A DNA stretch of 64,000 nucleotides from an uncultured Collinsella sp. (GTDB taxonomy: Bacteria; Actinomycetota; Coriobacteriia; Coriobacteriales; Coriobacteriaceae): assembly GCA_900542325.1 (NCBI GenBank), contig UQMY01000006.1:7911-71910 (forward strand), in the 5' to 3' direction. Shown piece after piece: positions 42,205-51,044 of the stretch. Numbering within the stretch: the stretch's first letter is position 1; every line of letters starts with the position of its first letter. Made by a program: the position numbers and the translations under genes. Under the pieces are notes generated by a model. That model saw nothing but the letters and a program-made list of their open reading frames with translations. It was not told the DNA's origin and made no database searches.

Positions 42205-42886
42205 AGGCGTGCTGTACGGGGTGGGCACGGGGCCTGGCGACCCCGAGCTGCTCACGATCAAGGCCGTCCGCACAATCGAATCGTGTCCGGTCATCGCCGC
42301 ACCGCAGACGGCGGACGGAGCCATGGTCGCGCTCGACATCGTGCGCGGCGCCGTCGACCTTACAGGCAAGACGGTGATCCCCGTGCGATTCTCGATGACG
42401 CGCGACGTTGAGCGCCGCGCGGCCGAGCATGCCTCGCTTGTTCGCGAGCTTGTCGCGCACCTGGATGCGGTCCGCGACGTCGCGCTGCTGAACCTGGGGG
42501 ACCCGAGCATCTACGCCACCTTCCAGCGCATCGCGCCCGACGTGCGCGCCCGCGGGTTCGAGGCGCGCGCCATTCCCGGCGTGCCGAGCTTCTGCGCGGT
42601 CGCCGCGGCACTCGAGCGCGACCTCACGCCCGAGATGTCGTCGCCTCTGCACATCGTGCCCGGCGGCTACGACGACGTGCGCCGCGCAATCGGCTGGCCG
42701 GGGACGAAGGTGGTCATGAAGGCGCGCCGCTCGCTTGCGGACACGAAGCGCATCCTTCGCGAGGAGGGCGCCTTCGACGGTGCCGAGCTCGTAGAGGACT
42801 GTGGGCTTCCGGGCGAGCGCGTGTACCGCTCGGTCGACGATGTGCCCGATCGGGGCAGCTACTTCTCGACGATGGTGGTGCGCTAG
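42197..42886 (+). CDS. cbiL: Precorrin-2/cobalt-factor II C20-methyltransferase
   Basis: 229 residues. LYGVGTGPGDPELLTIKAV is the CobI/CbiL opening; NLGDPSIYATFQRI and IPGVPSFCAVAAAL form the SAM site. It makes the first methylation after cobalt insertion. It overlaps cbiD by eight bases and abuts cbiG without a gap. Confidence 0.92.
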   Translation: MSKGVLYGVGTGPGDPELLTIKAVRTIESCPVIAAPQTADGAMVALDIVRGAVDLTGKTVIPVRFSMTRDVERRAAEHASLVRELVAHLDAVRDVALLNLGDPSIYATFQRIAPDVRARGFEARAIPGVPSFCAVAAALERDLTPEMSSPLHIVPGGYDDVRRAIGWPGTKVVMKARRSLADTKRILREEGAFDGAELVEDCGLPGERVYRSVDDVPDRGSYFSTMVVR

Positions 42887-44020
42887 ATGAGGGTTTCCTG
42901 CATAGCGTTCACTGAGAGGGGGTATGCGTTGGCGGAGCGCACCGCACACGCGCTTTCCGATTGCGCGCAGACAGGTGAAGATGACCCTGGCTGGGACGTT
43001 TCCGTTTCGCGCGGGTTCGGCGAGGGGAAGGCCGACCTGCGCGCATGGACGGCGCTCGCGTGGGAAGCGTCGGACGCGCTTCTGTTCGTGGGCGCGGCGG
43101 GCATCGCCGTGCGGGCGATCGCGCCGCATGTCGCCTCGAAGGCAAGCGATTCCGCGGTTGTGGCGATCGACGAGGCGGGGCGCTTTGCCGTCCCGCTTTT
43201 GTCGGGGCATTTGGGCGGTGCGAACGAGCTTGCGCAAACTGTGGCACGCGCGGCAGGGGCCATCCCCGTCATCACCACGGCGACCGACGTCCGCGGCGTG
43301 TGGGCGGTGGATACGTGGGCGCGCTGTGCGGGGCTCGCCGTTTCGAATCCCGAGGCCATCAAGCGAGTGTCGGCGCGGCTGCTTTCGGGCGGGCGCGTGG
43401 CGCTCTATTCCGACATGCCGATTTCGGGACAGCCGCCTGAGGGGGTTGACATTGCGTCCGACCGCGCTCGGGCCGATATTGTCGTGTCGCCGTTCGCTGG
43501 CGCGAATGCAGGTGCGTCCGTTCGCGCAGCGGAGACGACGGGCGATGTCGTGCCCGCCGGTGAGACGGGGAAGCCGGCGGGCGTGCGGGCGCAGGCGCCT
43601 GCGCCCGAGCCGCTTCGCCTTGTCGTGCCCTGCATCGTTGCGGGCATAGGGTGCCGTCGCGGTGCGTGCGCCGAAGCGATCGGGGAGGCGTTTCTTCTCG
43701 CGTGCGGGCAGGCGGGTATCTCGCCTTCGGCCGTGCGCGAGGCGGCGACGATCGACGTGAAGGCGCACGAGGAGGGTCTGCTCGCCTTCTGCCGCGCGCG
43801 CAAGATTCCGCTTGCGACGTATTCCGCAGAGGAGTTGTCGCAGGTCGAAGGTAGCGTTTCGCCATCTGATTTCGTGCGCGCGACGGTGGGGGTCGACAAT
43901 GTGTGCGAGCGCGCGGCGCTCGCGGGCGGGGGCAAACTTATCTTCCCGAAGCTCGCTCACGGCGGCGTGACCGTCGCGTTTTCCAAGGTAACTATCGAAC
44001 TTTCGTTTAAGGAGCGGTGA
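42887..44020 (+). CDS. cbiG: Cobalt-precorrin-5A hydrolase
   Basis: 377 residues. The N-terminal and core domains show LLFVGAAGIAVRAIAP and VPLLSGHLGGANELA. The C-terminal CobE-like domain shows VAGIGCRRGACAEAI and TIDVKAHEEGLLAF. Between them lies an Ala/Gly/Pro-rich linker (about 205-245). CbiG opens the delta-lactone and releases acetaldehyde, a step unique to the anaerobic route. The stop shares one base with the next start. Confidence 0.92.
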   Translation: MRVSCIAFTERGYALAERTAHALSDCAQTGEDDPGWDVSVSRGFGEGKADLRAWTALAWEASDALLFVGAAGIAVRAIAPHVASKASDSAVVAIDEAGRFAVPLLSGHLGGANELAQTVARAAGAIPVITTATDVRGVWAVDTWARCAGLAVSNPEAIKRVSARLLSGGRVALYSDMPISGQPPEGVDIASDRARADIVVSPFAGANAGASVRAAETTGDVVPAGETGKPAGVRAQAPAPEPLRLVVPCIVAGIGCRRGACAEAIGEAFLLACGQAGISPSAVREAATIDVKAHEEGLLAFCRARKIPLATYSAEELSQVEGSVSPSDFVRATVGVDNVCERAALAGGGKLIFPKLAHGGVTVAFSKVTIELSFKER

Positions 44021-44763
44021 TGGGAAAGCTCTTCGTGGTGGGGATCGGCCCGGGCGGCCCCGACGGCATGACGATTGCGGCTCGGCGCGCGCTCGAGGCG
44101 GCCGACATCGTTGTGGGGTATACGAAATACGTGGAGCTCGCGCTCGCCGCCGTGCCCGACGCGGCGCATCTCGCGACGCCGATGATGCACGAGGTCGAAC
44201 GGTGCCGCCTGGCGCTTTCGCGCGCGCAGTGCGGAGAAGCCGTGGCGCTTGTGTGCAGCGGTGACGCGGGCGTGTACGGCATGGCGAGCCCCGTGCTGGA
44301 GCTTGCTGAGGACTACCCCGATGTAGACGTGGAAGTTATCGCCGGGGCCACCGCGGCTCAGAGCGGGTCGGCGGTGCTCGGCGCCCCGCTTGCCCACGAC
44401 TTCGCGGTCGTGTCGCTCTCCGACCTGCTCACGCCGTGGGAGGTCATCGAGCGCAGGCTCGCCGCCGTGGCGAGCGCCGACTTCTGCATCTGTTTGTACA
44501 ACCCGCGCAGCAGAAAGCGCGCCGATAGGCTCTCGCGCGCGGCGAAGATTATGCTCGAATGGAAGGCCCCCGACACGCTCTGCGGCTGGGTACGCAACAT
44601 CGGGCGCGAGGGGCAGCAGTCGGGCATGTGCAGGCTCTCCGAGCTGGGGGAGTTCGACGCCGACATGTTCACCACCGTGTTCGTCGGCAACGCGGACACG
44701 AAGCGCGTAGGCGGCCGTATGGTCACGCCGCGCGGGTATCGGGAGATTCCATGCGAAAGGTAA
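44020..44763 (+). CDS. cbiH: Cobalt-precorrin-3B C17-methyltransferase
   Basis: 247 residues. KLFVVGIGPGGPDGMT opens the family; VCSGDAGVYGMASPVLE, SDLLTPWEVIERRL, CLYNPRSRKRADRL are CobJ/CbiH blocks. It methylates C17 and contracts the ring. ATG 44020 is five bases after AAGGAG; GTG 44017 is an alternative. It overlaps the next gene by 13 bases. Confidence 0.93.
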   Translation: MGKLFVVGIGPGGPDGMTIAARRALEAADIVVGYTKYVELALAAVPDAAHLATPMMHEVERCRLALSRAQCGEAVALVCSGDAGVYGMASPVLELAEDYPDVDVEVIAGATAAQSGSAVLGAPLAHDFAVVSLSDLLTPWEVIERRLAAVASADFCICLYNPRSRKRADRLSRAAKIMLEWKAPDTLCGWVRNIGREGQQSGMCRLSELGEFDADMFTTVFVGNADTKRVGGRMVTPRGYREIPCER

Positions 44764-46223
44764 CGATCATCGGGGCGGGGCCCGGAAACCCCGACTTGCT
44801 CTCGCGCGCGGCGCTCGACGCGATCGACATCGCCGACGTGGTCATCGGCGCTCATCGCGCGCTTGTCAGCATCGACGTGCCGCCCGATGTGGTGAGATGC
44901 GAGCTCGTGAAGACGGCGGACATCGTCGCCGCGCTCACCGATGCGGCGTCGTGGCAGCGCGCCGTGGTCGTGATGACGGGCGATGTGGGGCTGTTCAGCG
45001 GCGCGCGCCGCCTGGTGGAGGCGCTCTCCGGCGACGCGCAGGTGGACGTGCGCGTCATTCCCGGCATAAGCTCAGCGTCGTATCTCGCCGCGCGCCTCGC
45101 GCGTCCATGGCAGGATTGGCGCTTCGCGAGCGCTCACGGCGTGGCGTGCGACATCGTGGCCGAGGCCGAGCGCGCAGGTGAGCTCTTCCTCGCCACGTCG
45201 GGCGGGGAAGACCCCTCGCGACTTTCGGGCGAGCTTGTGCAGGCGGGCTTCGGGGACGCACGCGTGACGGTGGCCGAGCGCCTGTCGTACCCCGACGAGC
45301 GCATCACCTGCGCGACCGCAAGTGAAATCGCAGGTCAGACGTTCGACGACTTGAACGTGATGCTTATCGAGTTCGCAGGCTGCGCCGGGTCGCCTGCGGG
45401 CTCTAGCGCAGCCTCCGAGGCGCCGGCCGGCGCGTCTGCGCCCGCGGCGGCTTCTTTCGTGGCGGTCTCTGCGGGCGCATTCCGCGCCGCGAGCTCCCGC
45501 TGGCCGTACGCTTCCTCGGGCATTCCCGACGAGCTCTTCATCCGCGGCGACGTTCCCATGACCAAGCAGGAGGTGCGCGCCGTCGCGCTCGCGAAGCTGC
45601 GCCTTACCGCGACCGACACCGTGTGGGATGTCGGCGCCGGCACGGGGAGCGTGTCGATCGAGGCGGCGCTCGTCGCGCGAGCGGGGTCGGTATGGGCGGT
45701 CGAGCGCAACGCGGCCGGCGTGCGGCTCATCCGAGAGAACGCGGATGCATTCGGGTGCGGCAACGTGCATGCGGTCCCCGGTGTCGCCCCCGAAGCGCTC
45801 GCGAAACTGCCCGTCCCCGACGCCGTGTTCGTCGGCGGGAGCGCGGGCGAGCTTCCCTCCATCGTGGAGGCGGCGCTCGAGAAGAACTCACAGGTTCGCC
45901 TGTGCGTGCCATGCGTCACCGTTGAGACGCTCACCGAGGCGTGCGCGCTCCTCTCGGGTTCGCGCTTTAAGGGGTTCGAGGCGTGCCAGGTGTCGGCCGC
46001 CCGCGCCGAGACTGTAGGCTCGCACCATCTTATGAAGGCGCAAAACCCCGTGTTCCTCGTCAGCGCGCGTGGTGCGGGCGCGGATGCCGAGGAGCTTGCC
46101 GAAGTCGGGACGCTTGCTGAGTCGCCTGTCGGGGAGGACCCCTCTACCGAGGGGAAACCATCCGTTGAGGTGGTCTCGCTTGCTAACTGCAGCGCCGCAG
46201 GTGGGGAAGGCGGCGCCCGGTGA
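44751..46223 (+). CDS. cbiET: Fused CbiE-CbiT, cobalt-precorrin-7/6B methyltransferase and decarboxylase
   Basis: 490 residues. The CbiE half (about 1-205) has VTIIGAGPGNPDLLS and MTGDVGLFSGARRL. An Ala/Ser/Pro linker (about 210-250) precedes the CbiT half (about 260-430) with the Rossmann SAM motif WDVGAGTGSVSIEAAL and FVGGSAGELPSIVE. Together they methylate C5 and C15 and decarboxylate the C12 acetate, like CobL. A 50-residue acidic tail follows. Confidence 0.92.
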   Translation: MRKVTIIGAGPGNPDLLSRAALDAIDIADVVIGAHRALVSIDVPPDVVRCELVKTADIVAALTDAASWQRAVVVMTGDVGLFSGARRLVEALSGDAQVDVRVIPGISSASYLAARLARPWQDWRFASAHGVACDIVAEAERAGELFLATSGGEDPSRLSGELVQAGFGDARVTVAERLSYPDERITCATASEIAGQTFDDLNVMLIEFAGCAGSPAGSSAASEAPAGASAPAAASFVAVSAGAFRAASSRWPYASSGIPDELFIRGDVPMTKQEVRAVALAKLRLTATDTVWDVGAGTGSVSIEAALVARAGSVWAVERNAAGVRLIRENADAFGCGNVHAVPGVAPEALAKLPVPDAVFVGGSAGELPSIVEAALEKNSQVRLCVPCVTVETLTEACALLSGSRFKGFEACQVSAARAETVGSHHLMKAQNPVFLVSARGAGADAEELAEVGTLAESPVGEDPSTEGKPSVEVVSLANCSAAGGEGGAR

Positions 46224-47602
46224 GCACGTCCATCCCGCGCTTCATGGTCGCTGCGCCCTCGAGCGGGAGCGGCAAGACGGTCGTAACGTGCGCGCTCCTG
46301 CGCGCGCTCGCGCACCGCGGCATTGCATGCGCGGCCTTCAAATGCGGCCCCGACTACATTGACCCGCTCTTTCATCGCCGCGTCGTGGGTGCGCGCTCGG
46401 GCAATTTAGACGGCTTCTTCACCGACGCCCCGACGCTGCGCGCCCTGCTCGCACGCGGCGCCGCGGGCGCGGATGTCGCGGTGCTCGAGGGGGTTATGGG
46501 CTTCTACGACGGCATGGCGCCCGGCGTGGCCGACGCGAGCAGCTACCAGGTTGCGCGCGACACGGAAACGCCGGTCGTTTTAGTGGTGAACGGGCGCGGG
46601 GCGTCTTTATCGCTCGCCGCTGTAATCCGCGGCATCGCCGAGTTCCTGCCTTGTGCGAACGTGCGCGGCGTCGTGCTGAACAAGACGAGCGCCGCTGCCT
46701 GCGCCTACGCGGCGCCTGCGATCGAGAAGCACACGGGCGTCGCGGTTTTGGGGAATATCCCCGCCGACGAGGCGTTCTCGCTCGAAAGCCGGCATCTGGG
46801 GCTTGTGACCGCCGACGAGGTCGAGCAGCTCTCCGCGCGCATCGACAAGATGGCCGAGCTGGTGGAAAAGAGCATCGACGTCGACCGCTTGCTCGAAATA
46901 GCGGCGACGGCACCCGATATCCGCGAGGAACCTTACCGGTTGGAGCCGATCGCGGGAGCGCGGCCCATCGTCGCCGTCGCGCGTGACGAGGCGTTCTCGT
47001 TCTACTACGAGGAGAATCTGCGCGCGCTCGAGGACCTGGGTTGCGAGCTGGCCTTTTTCAGCCCCCTGTGTGATGGCGAGTTGCCCCGGGGGACAAGCGC
47101 CCTCTATCTGGGGGGCGGCTACCCGGAGCTCCATGCGCGGCAGCTCTCCGAGAACGTGTCGATGCGCGGGGCGGTGCGGCGCGCTGTGGAATCCGGCATG
47201 CCGACGGTCGCCGAATGCGGTGGGTTTCTGTACCTGCAGCGCGAAATCGCCGATAGCGAGGTGTGGCGCTGGCCTGTTGCGGGCGCCCTTGAGGGCGCAA
47301 GCGAGAACGGGGGAAGGCTGTCCCATTTCGGGTACGTGGAGCTCACTTCCCAACGCGACGGGCTCTACGGGCCGCGCGGCACACGCATCCGCGCGCACGA
47401 GTTCCACTACTGGCAGTCCACCTGCCCGGGCGGCGACTTTTGGGCGCAGAAGCCCCGGCGCGACAAGGGCTGGCCGTGCATGACGACCACCCCGTCCCTG
47501 GTGGCGGGCTTCCCGCATGTGTACTATCCTGCGAACCCCGACGTTGCGCGCGCGTTCGCGTCTGCCGCAGCGTCGTTCGCAGAGAGGAGGCGGCATGGCT
47601 GA
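46220..47602 (+). CDS. cbiA: Cobyrinate a,c-diamide synthase
   Basis: 460 residues. The N-terminal ATPase has FMVAAPSSGSGKTVVTCALL and AFKCGPDYIDPLFH. The C-terminal class I glutamine amidotransferase-like domain has the nucleophile Cys in AECGGFLYLQ and a final His in the AHEFHYWQS block. It amidates carboxylates a and c. The start is GTG at 46220 in a four-base overlap with cbiET. Confidence 0.94.
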   Translation: MSTSIPRFMVAAPSSGSGKTVVTCALLRALAHRGIACAAFKCGPDYIDPLFHRRVVGARSGNLDGFFTDAPTLRALLARGAAGADVAVLEGVMGFYDGMAPGVADASSYQVARDTETPVVLVVNGRGASLSLAAVIRGIAEFLPCANVRGVVLNKTSAAACAYAAPAIEKHTGVAVLGNIPADEAFSLESRHLGLVTADEVEQLSARIDKMAELVEKSIDVDRLLEIAATAPDIREEPYRLEPIAGARPIVAVARDEAFSFYYEENLRALEDLGCELAFFSPLCDGELPRGTSALYLGGGYPELHARQLSENVSMRGAVRRAVESGMPTVAECGGFLYLQREIADSEVWRWPVAGALEGASENGGRLSHFGYVELTSQRDGLYGPRGTRIRAHEFHYWQSTCPGGDFWAQKPRRDKGWPCMTTTPSLVAGFPHVYYPANPDVARAFASAAASFAERRRHG

Positions 47603-48737
47603 AGCAACTGAAACCGCGCTTGCCTGCATCCGCGAGGAAGTCGAGCGCGCGTTCTCGTCGGCGCCGGGCGCCGTGCTCGAAGCTGCGCTTTCCCGGATCG
47701 CGCCCGCAGACGAATGCGCCCGTGCCGCCGCGTACGCCGCGTGGGACTCCATCGCGCACCCCTTGGGGGGATTGGGCGACTTTGAAGACGCCGTCGCGTG
47801 TATCGCCGCAGCTCAGGGGAGCGCCGAGGTGGCCGAGTTTCCCCGTGCGCTCGCGGTATTCTTCTCCGACAACGGGGTCGTTGCCGAAGGCGTGTCGCAA
47901 AGCGGGCAAGACGTGACGCGAGCCGTCGCGCGCAACATGTGCGAGGGGGCCACGAGCGCCTGCCGCATGGCGGCGTTCGCGGGTGCCGAGGTCGTGCCCG
48001 TCGACGTGGGTATGGCCCGGGGCATAGAAGACGCGCGCATGGTGCGCGCGAACGTGCGGCGGGGGAGTGGCAACATCGCGCACGGCTCCGCTATGTCTCG
48101 AGATGGGGCCGTGCGCGCGATCGAGGTCGGAATCGCCGTCGCGTGCGGGCTTGCCCGCGCCGGCGTGCGCCTTCTCGCCGCGGGCGAGATGGGCATCGGC
48201 AACACGACCACCTCGGCGGCGGTGGCCGCAGTGCTCATCCGGGCGGACGCGCGGAGCCTCGTCGGGCGCGGCGCGGGGCTCTCGGACGCCTCGCTCGCGC
48301 GCAAGCGCGACGTGGTCGAGCGCGCTATCGACGCGAACTCGCCCGATCCCGCCGACCCGATCGACGTGCTCTCGAAGGTGGGCGGCTTCGACATCGCGGC
48401 GATTTGCGGCTTCTACCTGGGGGCCGCGGCCTCGAAGGCGCCGGCGCTCCTCGACGGGGTCATATCCTGCACGGCGGCTCTGTGCGCGGCACGCCTGTGC
48501 CCCAACGCCTTGGGCTACCTCGTGGGCACCCACGCATCAAGTGAACCCGCAAGCCGGGAGCTCCTTCGCGAGCTCGGCATAAAGGCACCCCTCGACGCAG
48601 GCATGCACTTGGGCGAGGGCGCGGGCGCCATGGCGTATCTGCCCCTTCTGGATTCGGCGCTGCGCGTATACCGGGATGGGAAGACGTTCACGGCGACTGG
48701 CATGGCTGCTTACGAGCATTTCGAGGCCGGGAAATGA
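47595..48737 (+). CDS. cobT: Nicotinate-nucleotide--dimethylbenzimidazole phosphoribosyltransferase
   Basis: 380 residues. FFSDNGVVAEGVSQSGQDVT, LLAAGEMGIGNTTTSAAVAA, GGFDIAAICGFYLGAA and the catalytic Glu in GMHLGEGAGAMAYLPLLDSA fit CobT well. It activates the lower-ligand base as alpha-ribazole phosphate. No bluB or bza gene is in the window, so the base may be salvaged. ATG 47595 follows gaggagg. Confidence 0.92.
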   Translation: MAEATETALACIREEVERAFSSAPGAVLEAALSRIAPADECARAAAYAAWDSIAHPLGGLGDFEDAVACIAAAQGSAEVAEFPRALAVFFSDNGVVAEGVSQSGQDVTRAVARNMCEGATSACRMAAFAGAEVVPVDVGMARGIEDARMVRANVRRGSGNIAHGSAMSRDGAVRAIEVGIAVACGLARAGVRLLAAGEMGIGNTTTSAAVAAVLIRADARSLVGRGAGLSDASLARKRDVVERAIDANSPDPADPIDVLSKVGGFDIAAICGFYLGAAASKAPALLDGVISCTAALCAARLCPNALGYLVGTHASSEPASRELLRELGIKAPLDAGMHLGEGAGAMAYLPLLDSALRVYRDGKTFTATGMAAYEHFEAGK

Positions 48738-49282
48738 CGGTGACACTCGTCATCGGCGCCGCCGCGAGCGGCAAGAGCGCCTACGCCGAGTCCCTGTGCC
48801 TCGGGCAGGACGGCCCCCGCGTGTACCTGGCAACGATGGAGCCCTTCGGGGAAGAGGGCGCCCGCCGCATCGCGCGCCATCGGGCGCTGCGCGAGGGCAA
48901 GGGGTTTTCCACCCTCGAGCGCACGCGTGACGTGGGCGCCGCAGTGCCCGAGCTTCCGCGTGGCTGCACGCTTCTTTTGGAGGACGTGGGCAACCTGGTT
49001 GCGAACGAGCTCTTCGCGGAAGGCGGCTTGTCCCCGCGTGACCCCGACGCTGCGGCGCGCGAGGTGCTCGGAGGCATCGAACGGCTCGCTCAGGCCGCTG
49101 CGTATACGGTGGTGGTCACCGTCGACGTGTTCGCCGATGGGATGCGCTACGATGAAGGGACCGAGGCATGGAGGCGCGCGCTCGCGTGCGTGAACGCGGG
49201 CGTGGCGGCGCTGGCCGACCGCGCAGTCGAAGTGGTATGCGGGATTCCCGTGTGGATGAAAGGCGAAGGACCTACAAGGTGA
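48734..49282 (+). CDS. cobU: Adenosylcobinamide kinase / guanylyltransferase
   Basis: 182 residues, full length. P-loop VIGAAASGKSAYAESL. The guanylylated His is in RRIARHRALREG. TLLLEDVGNLVANELF and the closing VVCGIPVWMKG complete the family pattern. It phosphorylates adenosylcobinamide and adds GMP. Overlap of four bases on both sides. Confidence 0.9.
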   Translation: MTVTLVIGAAASGKSAYAESLCLGQDGPRVYLATMEPFGEEGARRIARHRALREGKGFSTLERTRDVGAAVPELPRGCTLLLEDVGNLVANELFAEGGLSPRDPDAAAREVLGGIERLAQAAAYTVVVTVDVFADGMRYDEGTEAWRRALACVNAGVAALADRAVEVVCGIPVWMKGEGPTR

Positions 49283-50046
49283 AGACAGTAGAGGCAATCG
49301 GCGCGGCGTTCGGAACGTTCTCGCGCATCCCCGTCCCGAAATCGGCCTGGACCGATTTCGGGTCAACCCATGCGCTTGCCGCGTTTCCCCTGGTGGGCCT
49401 TGCGGAAGGGTTCCTCATGACGGCGTGGTGGCACGTGGCGAACCTGCTCGGCGTGCCCGCGACCATCGTCGCGGCCGTGCTCGTGGCGCTGCCTGTGGCG
49501 GTGACGGGAGGCATCCACCTAGACGGGCTCTGCGACACCTCCGATGCGCTTGCAAGTTGGGCCCCGCGCGAGCGAAAGCTCGAGATCATGCACGACCCGC
49601 GGGCGGGCGCCTTCGGGGTCATCGGTGTTGTTGTGTACCTTATTCTGCAGTTTTCCCTTTTCACCGCGCTGCCGCTTACGGCGGGGGCGTTCCTCGCGCT
49701 TCTGTGCTCTCTCGTGTTCTCCCGCTCGCTTTCGGGGCTCGCCGTTGAATGCTGGCCTGCCGCGCGTGCGGACGGCATGGCCGCGGGGCTCTCGCCTGCT
49801 AAGAAGCGCGCGGCGATCGTCGTGCCGCTTTGCGCTTTCGCTGCGGCTTCGGCTGCAGGGATGGTCGCGTGCGCTCGGGCCGTCGGCGCCCTTATGGCGG
49901 TGGCGGGGCTTTTGACGCTCGCGTGGTACCGCCATGTTGCCCTGTCCCGCTTCGGCGGGGTGACGGGGGATTTGGCCGGATGGTTTCTGCAATGGGCCGA
50001 GCTCGCGATGCTTGCCATGCTGGTGGCGGGGGGCATGCTCCTATGA
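49279..50046 (+). CDS. cobS: Adenosylcobinamide-GDP ribazoletransferase (cobalamin synthase)
   Basis: 255 residues, an integral membrane protein with six or seven helices. GGIHLDGLCDTSDALAS is the catalytic Asp cluster of CobS, and RFGGVTGDLAGWFLQ the second conserved block. It joins alpha-ribazole to GDP-cobinamide. The start is GTG at 49279, overlapping cobU. Confidence 0.92.
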   Translation: MKTVEAIGAAFGTFSRIPVPKSAWTDFGSTHALAAFPLVGLAEGFLMTAWWHVANLLGVPATIVAAVLVALPVAVTGGIHLDGLCDTSDALASWAPRERKLEIMHDPRAGAFGVIGVVVYLILQFSLFTALPLTAGAFLALLCSLVFSRSLSGLAVECWPAARADGMAAGLSPAKKRAAIVVPLCAFAAASAAGMVACARAVGALMAVAGLLTLAWYRHVALSRFGGVTGDLAGWFLQWAELAMLAMLVAGGMLL

Positions 50047-51044
50047 TGCTCGTGGTAGGTGGCGCGCATTCCGGGAAGAGGACCTTCGTGCGCGAAAAGC
50101 TCGGGTTCGCGGCGGACGATTTCGTCGACGCGGCGCAGTTTGCGGAGGGCGGCGTGCCCGCGGCTTTTGCCGGCCGTGTCGCTTACCGTGCTGAGGAACT
50201 CGTACGCGCGCTCGACGCTGACCGGGCGCTCGAGCGGCTGATCGGCTTCGACGTAGTGATTCTGTCCTTGGTCGGCTCGGGGGTCGTCCCTATGCGCGCG
50301 GAAGACGCCCAATGGCGCGAGCGCGCGGGGCGCCTGGGATGCGCGCTCGCTGCGCGCGCCGACGTCGTCGTGCGCATGACGTGCGCGATATCCCAGGTCA
50401 TCAAAGGAAACCTTGCCGATGCGCCTCGAGGGACGCAGGGCGCGGGTGCGCCTTTGGAAGTCGTCTTCGTGCGCCATGGTGCCACGGCGGGCACGGAAGA
50501 CCATCGCTACAGCGGGGCGGGCACCGACGAGCCCCTGTCGAGCGCGGGCGAGCGCGCTTTGCGCGACCTCGCGTGCTATCGTGACGTGTTCCGTGTTATC
50601 ACGAGCGGCATGGCCCGCACCGACCAGACGGCGCGCATCCTCTTCCCGAACGCGGAGTTTATGGCGTGCCCCGGTCTGCGCGAGATGGATTTCGGCGACT
50701 TCGAGGGGCGAAGCGCCGCCGAGCTTAAAGAGGATGCGCGCTACCGCGCCTGGGTAGACTCCTGGTGCGAGACGCGCTGCCCGCATGGCGAGGGCAAGAG
50801 CGATTTCACCCGCCGCGTCGTCGCGGCGTTTCGGGAGGCGTGCAAATCGGAGCGCGTCCAGGGGAGTGGGCGCGCCGTCTTCGTCGTTCACGCGGGTACC
50901 GTGAAAGCGCTGCTCTCCGAGCTAGCTGTCCCGAAAATTAGATACTTCGACGTGCATACCGAGCCGGGCGGCGCATGGGCTGCCACCTGGGATGGGCGCT
51001 GCCTTCGCGATGTTCGCCCCGTTTCGGGGGGCGATGCCCGGTGA
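50043..51044 (+). CDS. CobU-like domain fused to alpha-ribazole phosphatase (CobC)
   Basis: 333 residues. Residues 1-125 resemble CobU: a P-loop-like VVGGAHSGKRTF where the expected Ser/Thr after Lys is Arg, VVILSLVGSGVVPM, and an ISQVIKG end; the guanylyl-acceptor His is missing. Residues 138-333 are a histidine phosphatase with VVFVRHGATAGTEDHRYSG, TSGMARTDQTA, LREMDFGDFEG and VVHAGTVKALL. The second half should remove the phosphate from alpha-ribazole phosphate or cobalamin phosphate. ATG 50043 or 50046 could start it. Confidence 0.82.
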   Translation: MMLVVGGAHSGKRTFVREKLGFAADDFVDAAQFAEGGVPAAFAGRVAYRAEELVRALDADRALERLIGFDVVILSLVGSGVVPMRAEDAQWRERAGRLGCALAARADVVVRMTCAISQVIKGNLADAPRGTQGAGAPLEVVFVRHGATAGTEDHRYSGAGTDEPLSSAGERALRDLACYRDVFRVITSGMARTDQTARILFPNAEFMACPGLREMDFGDFEGRSAAELKEDARYRAWVDSWCETRCPHGEGKSDFTRRVVAAFREACKSERVQGSGRAVFVVHAGTVKALLSELAVPKIRYFDVHTEPGGAWAATWDGRCLRDVRPVSGGDAR

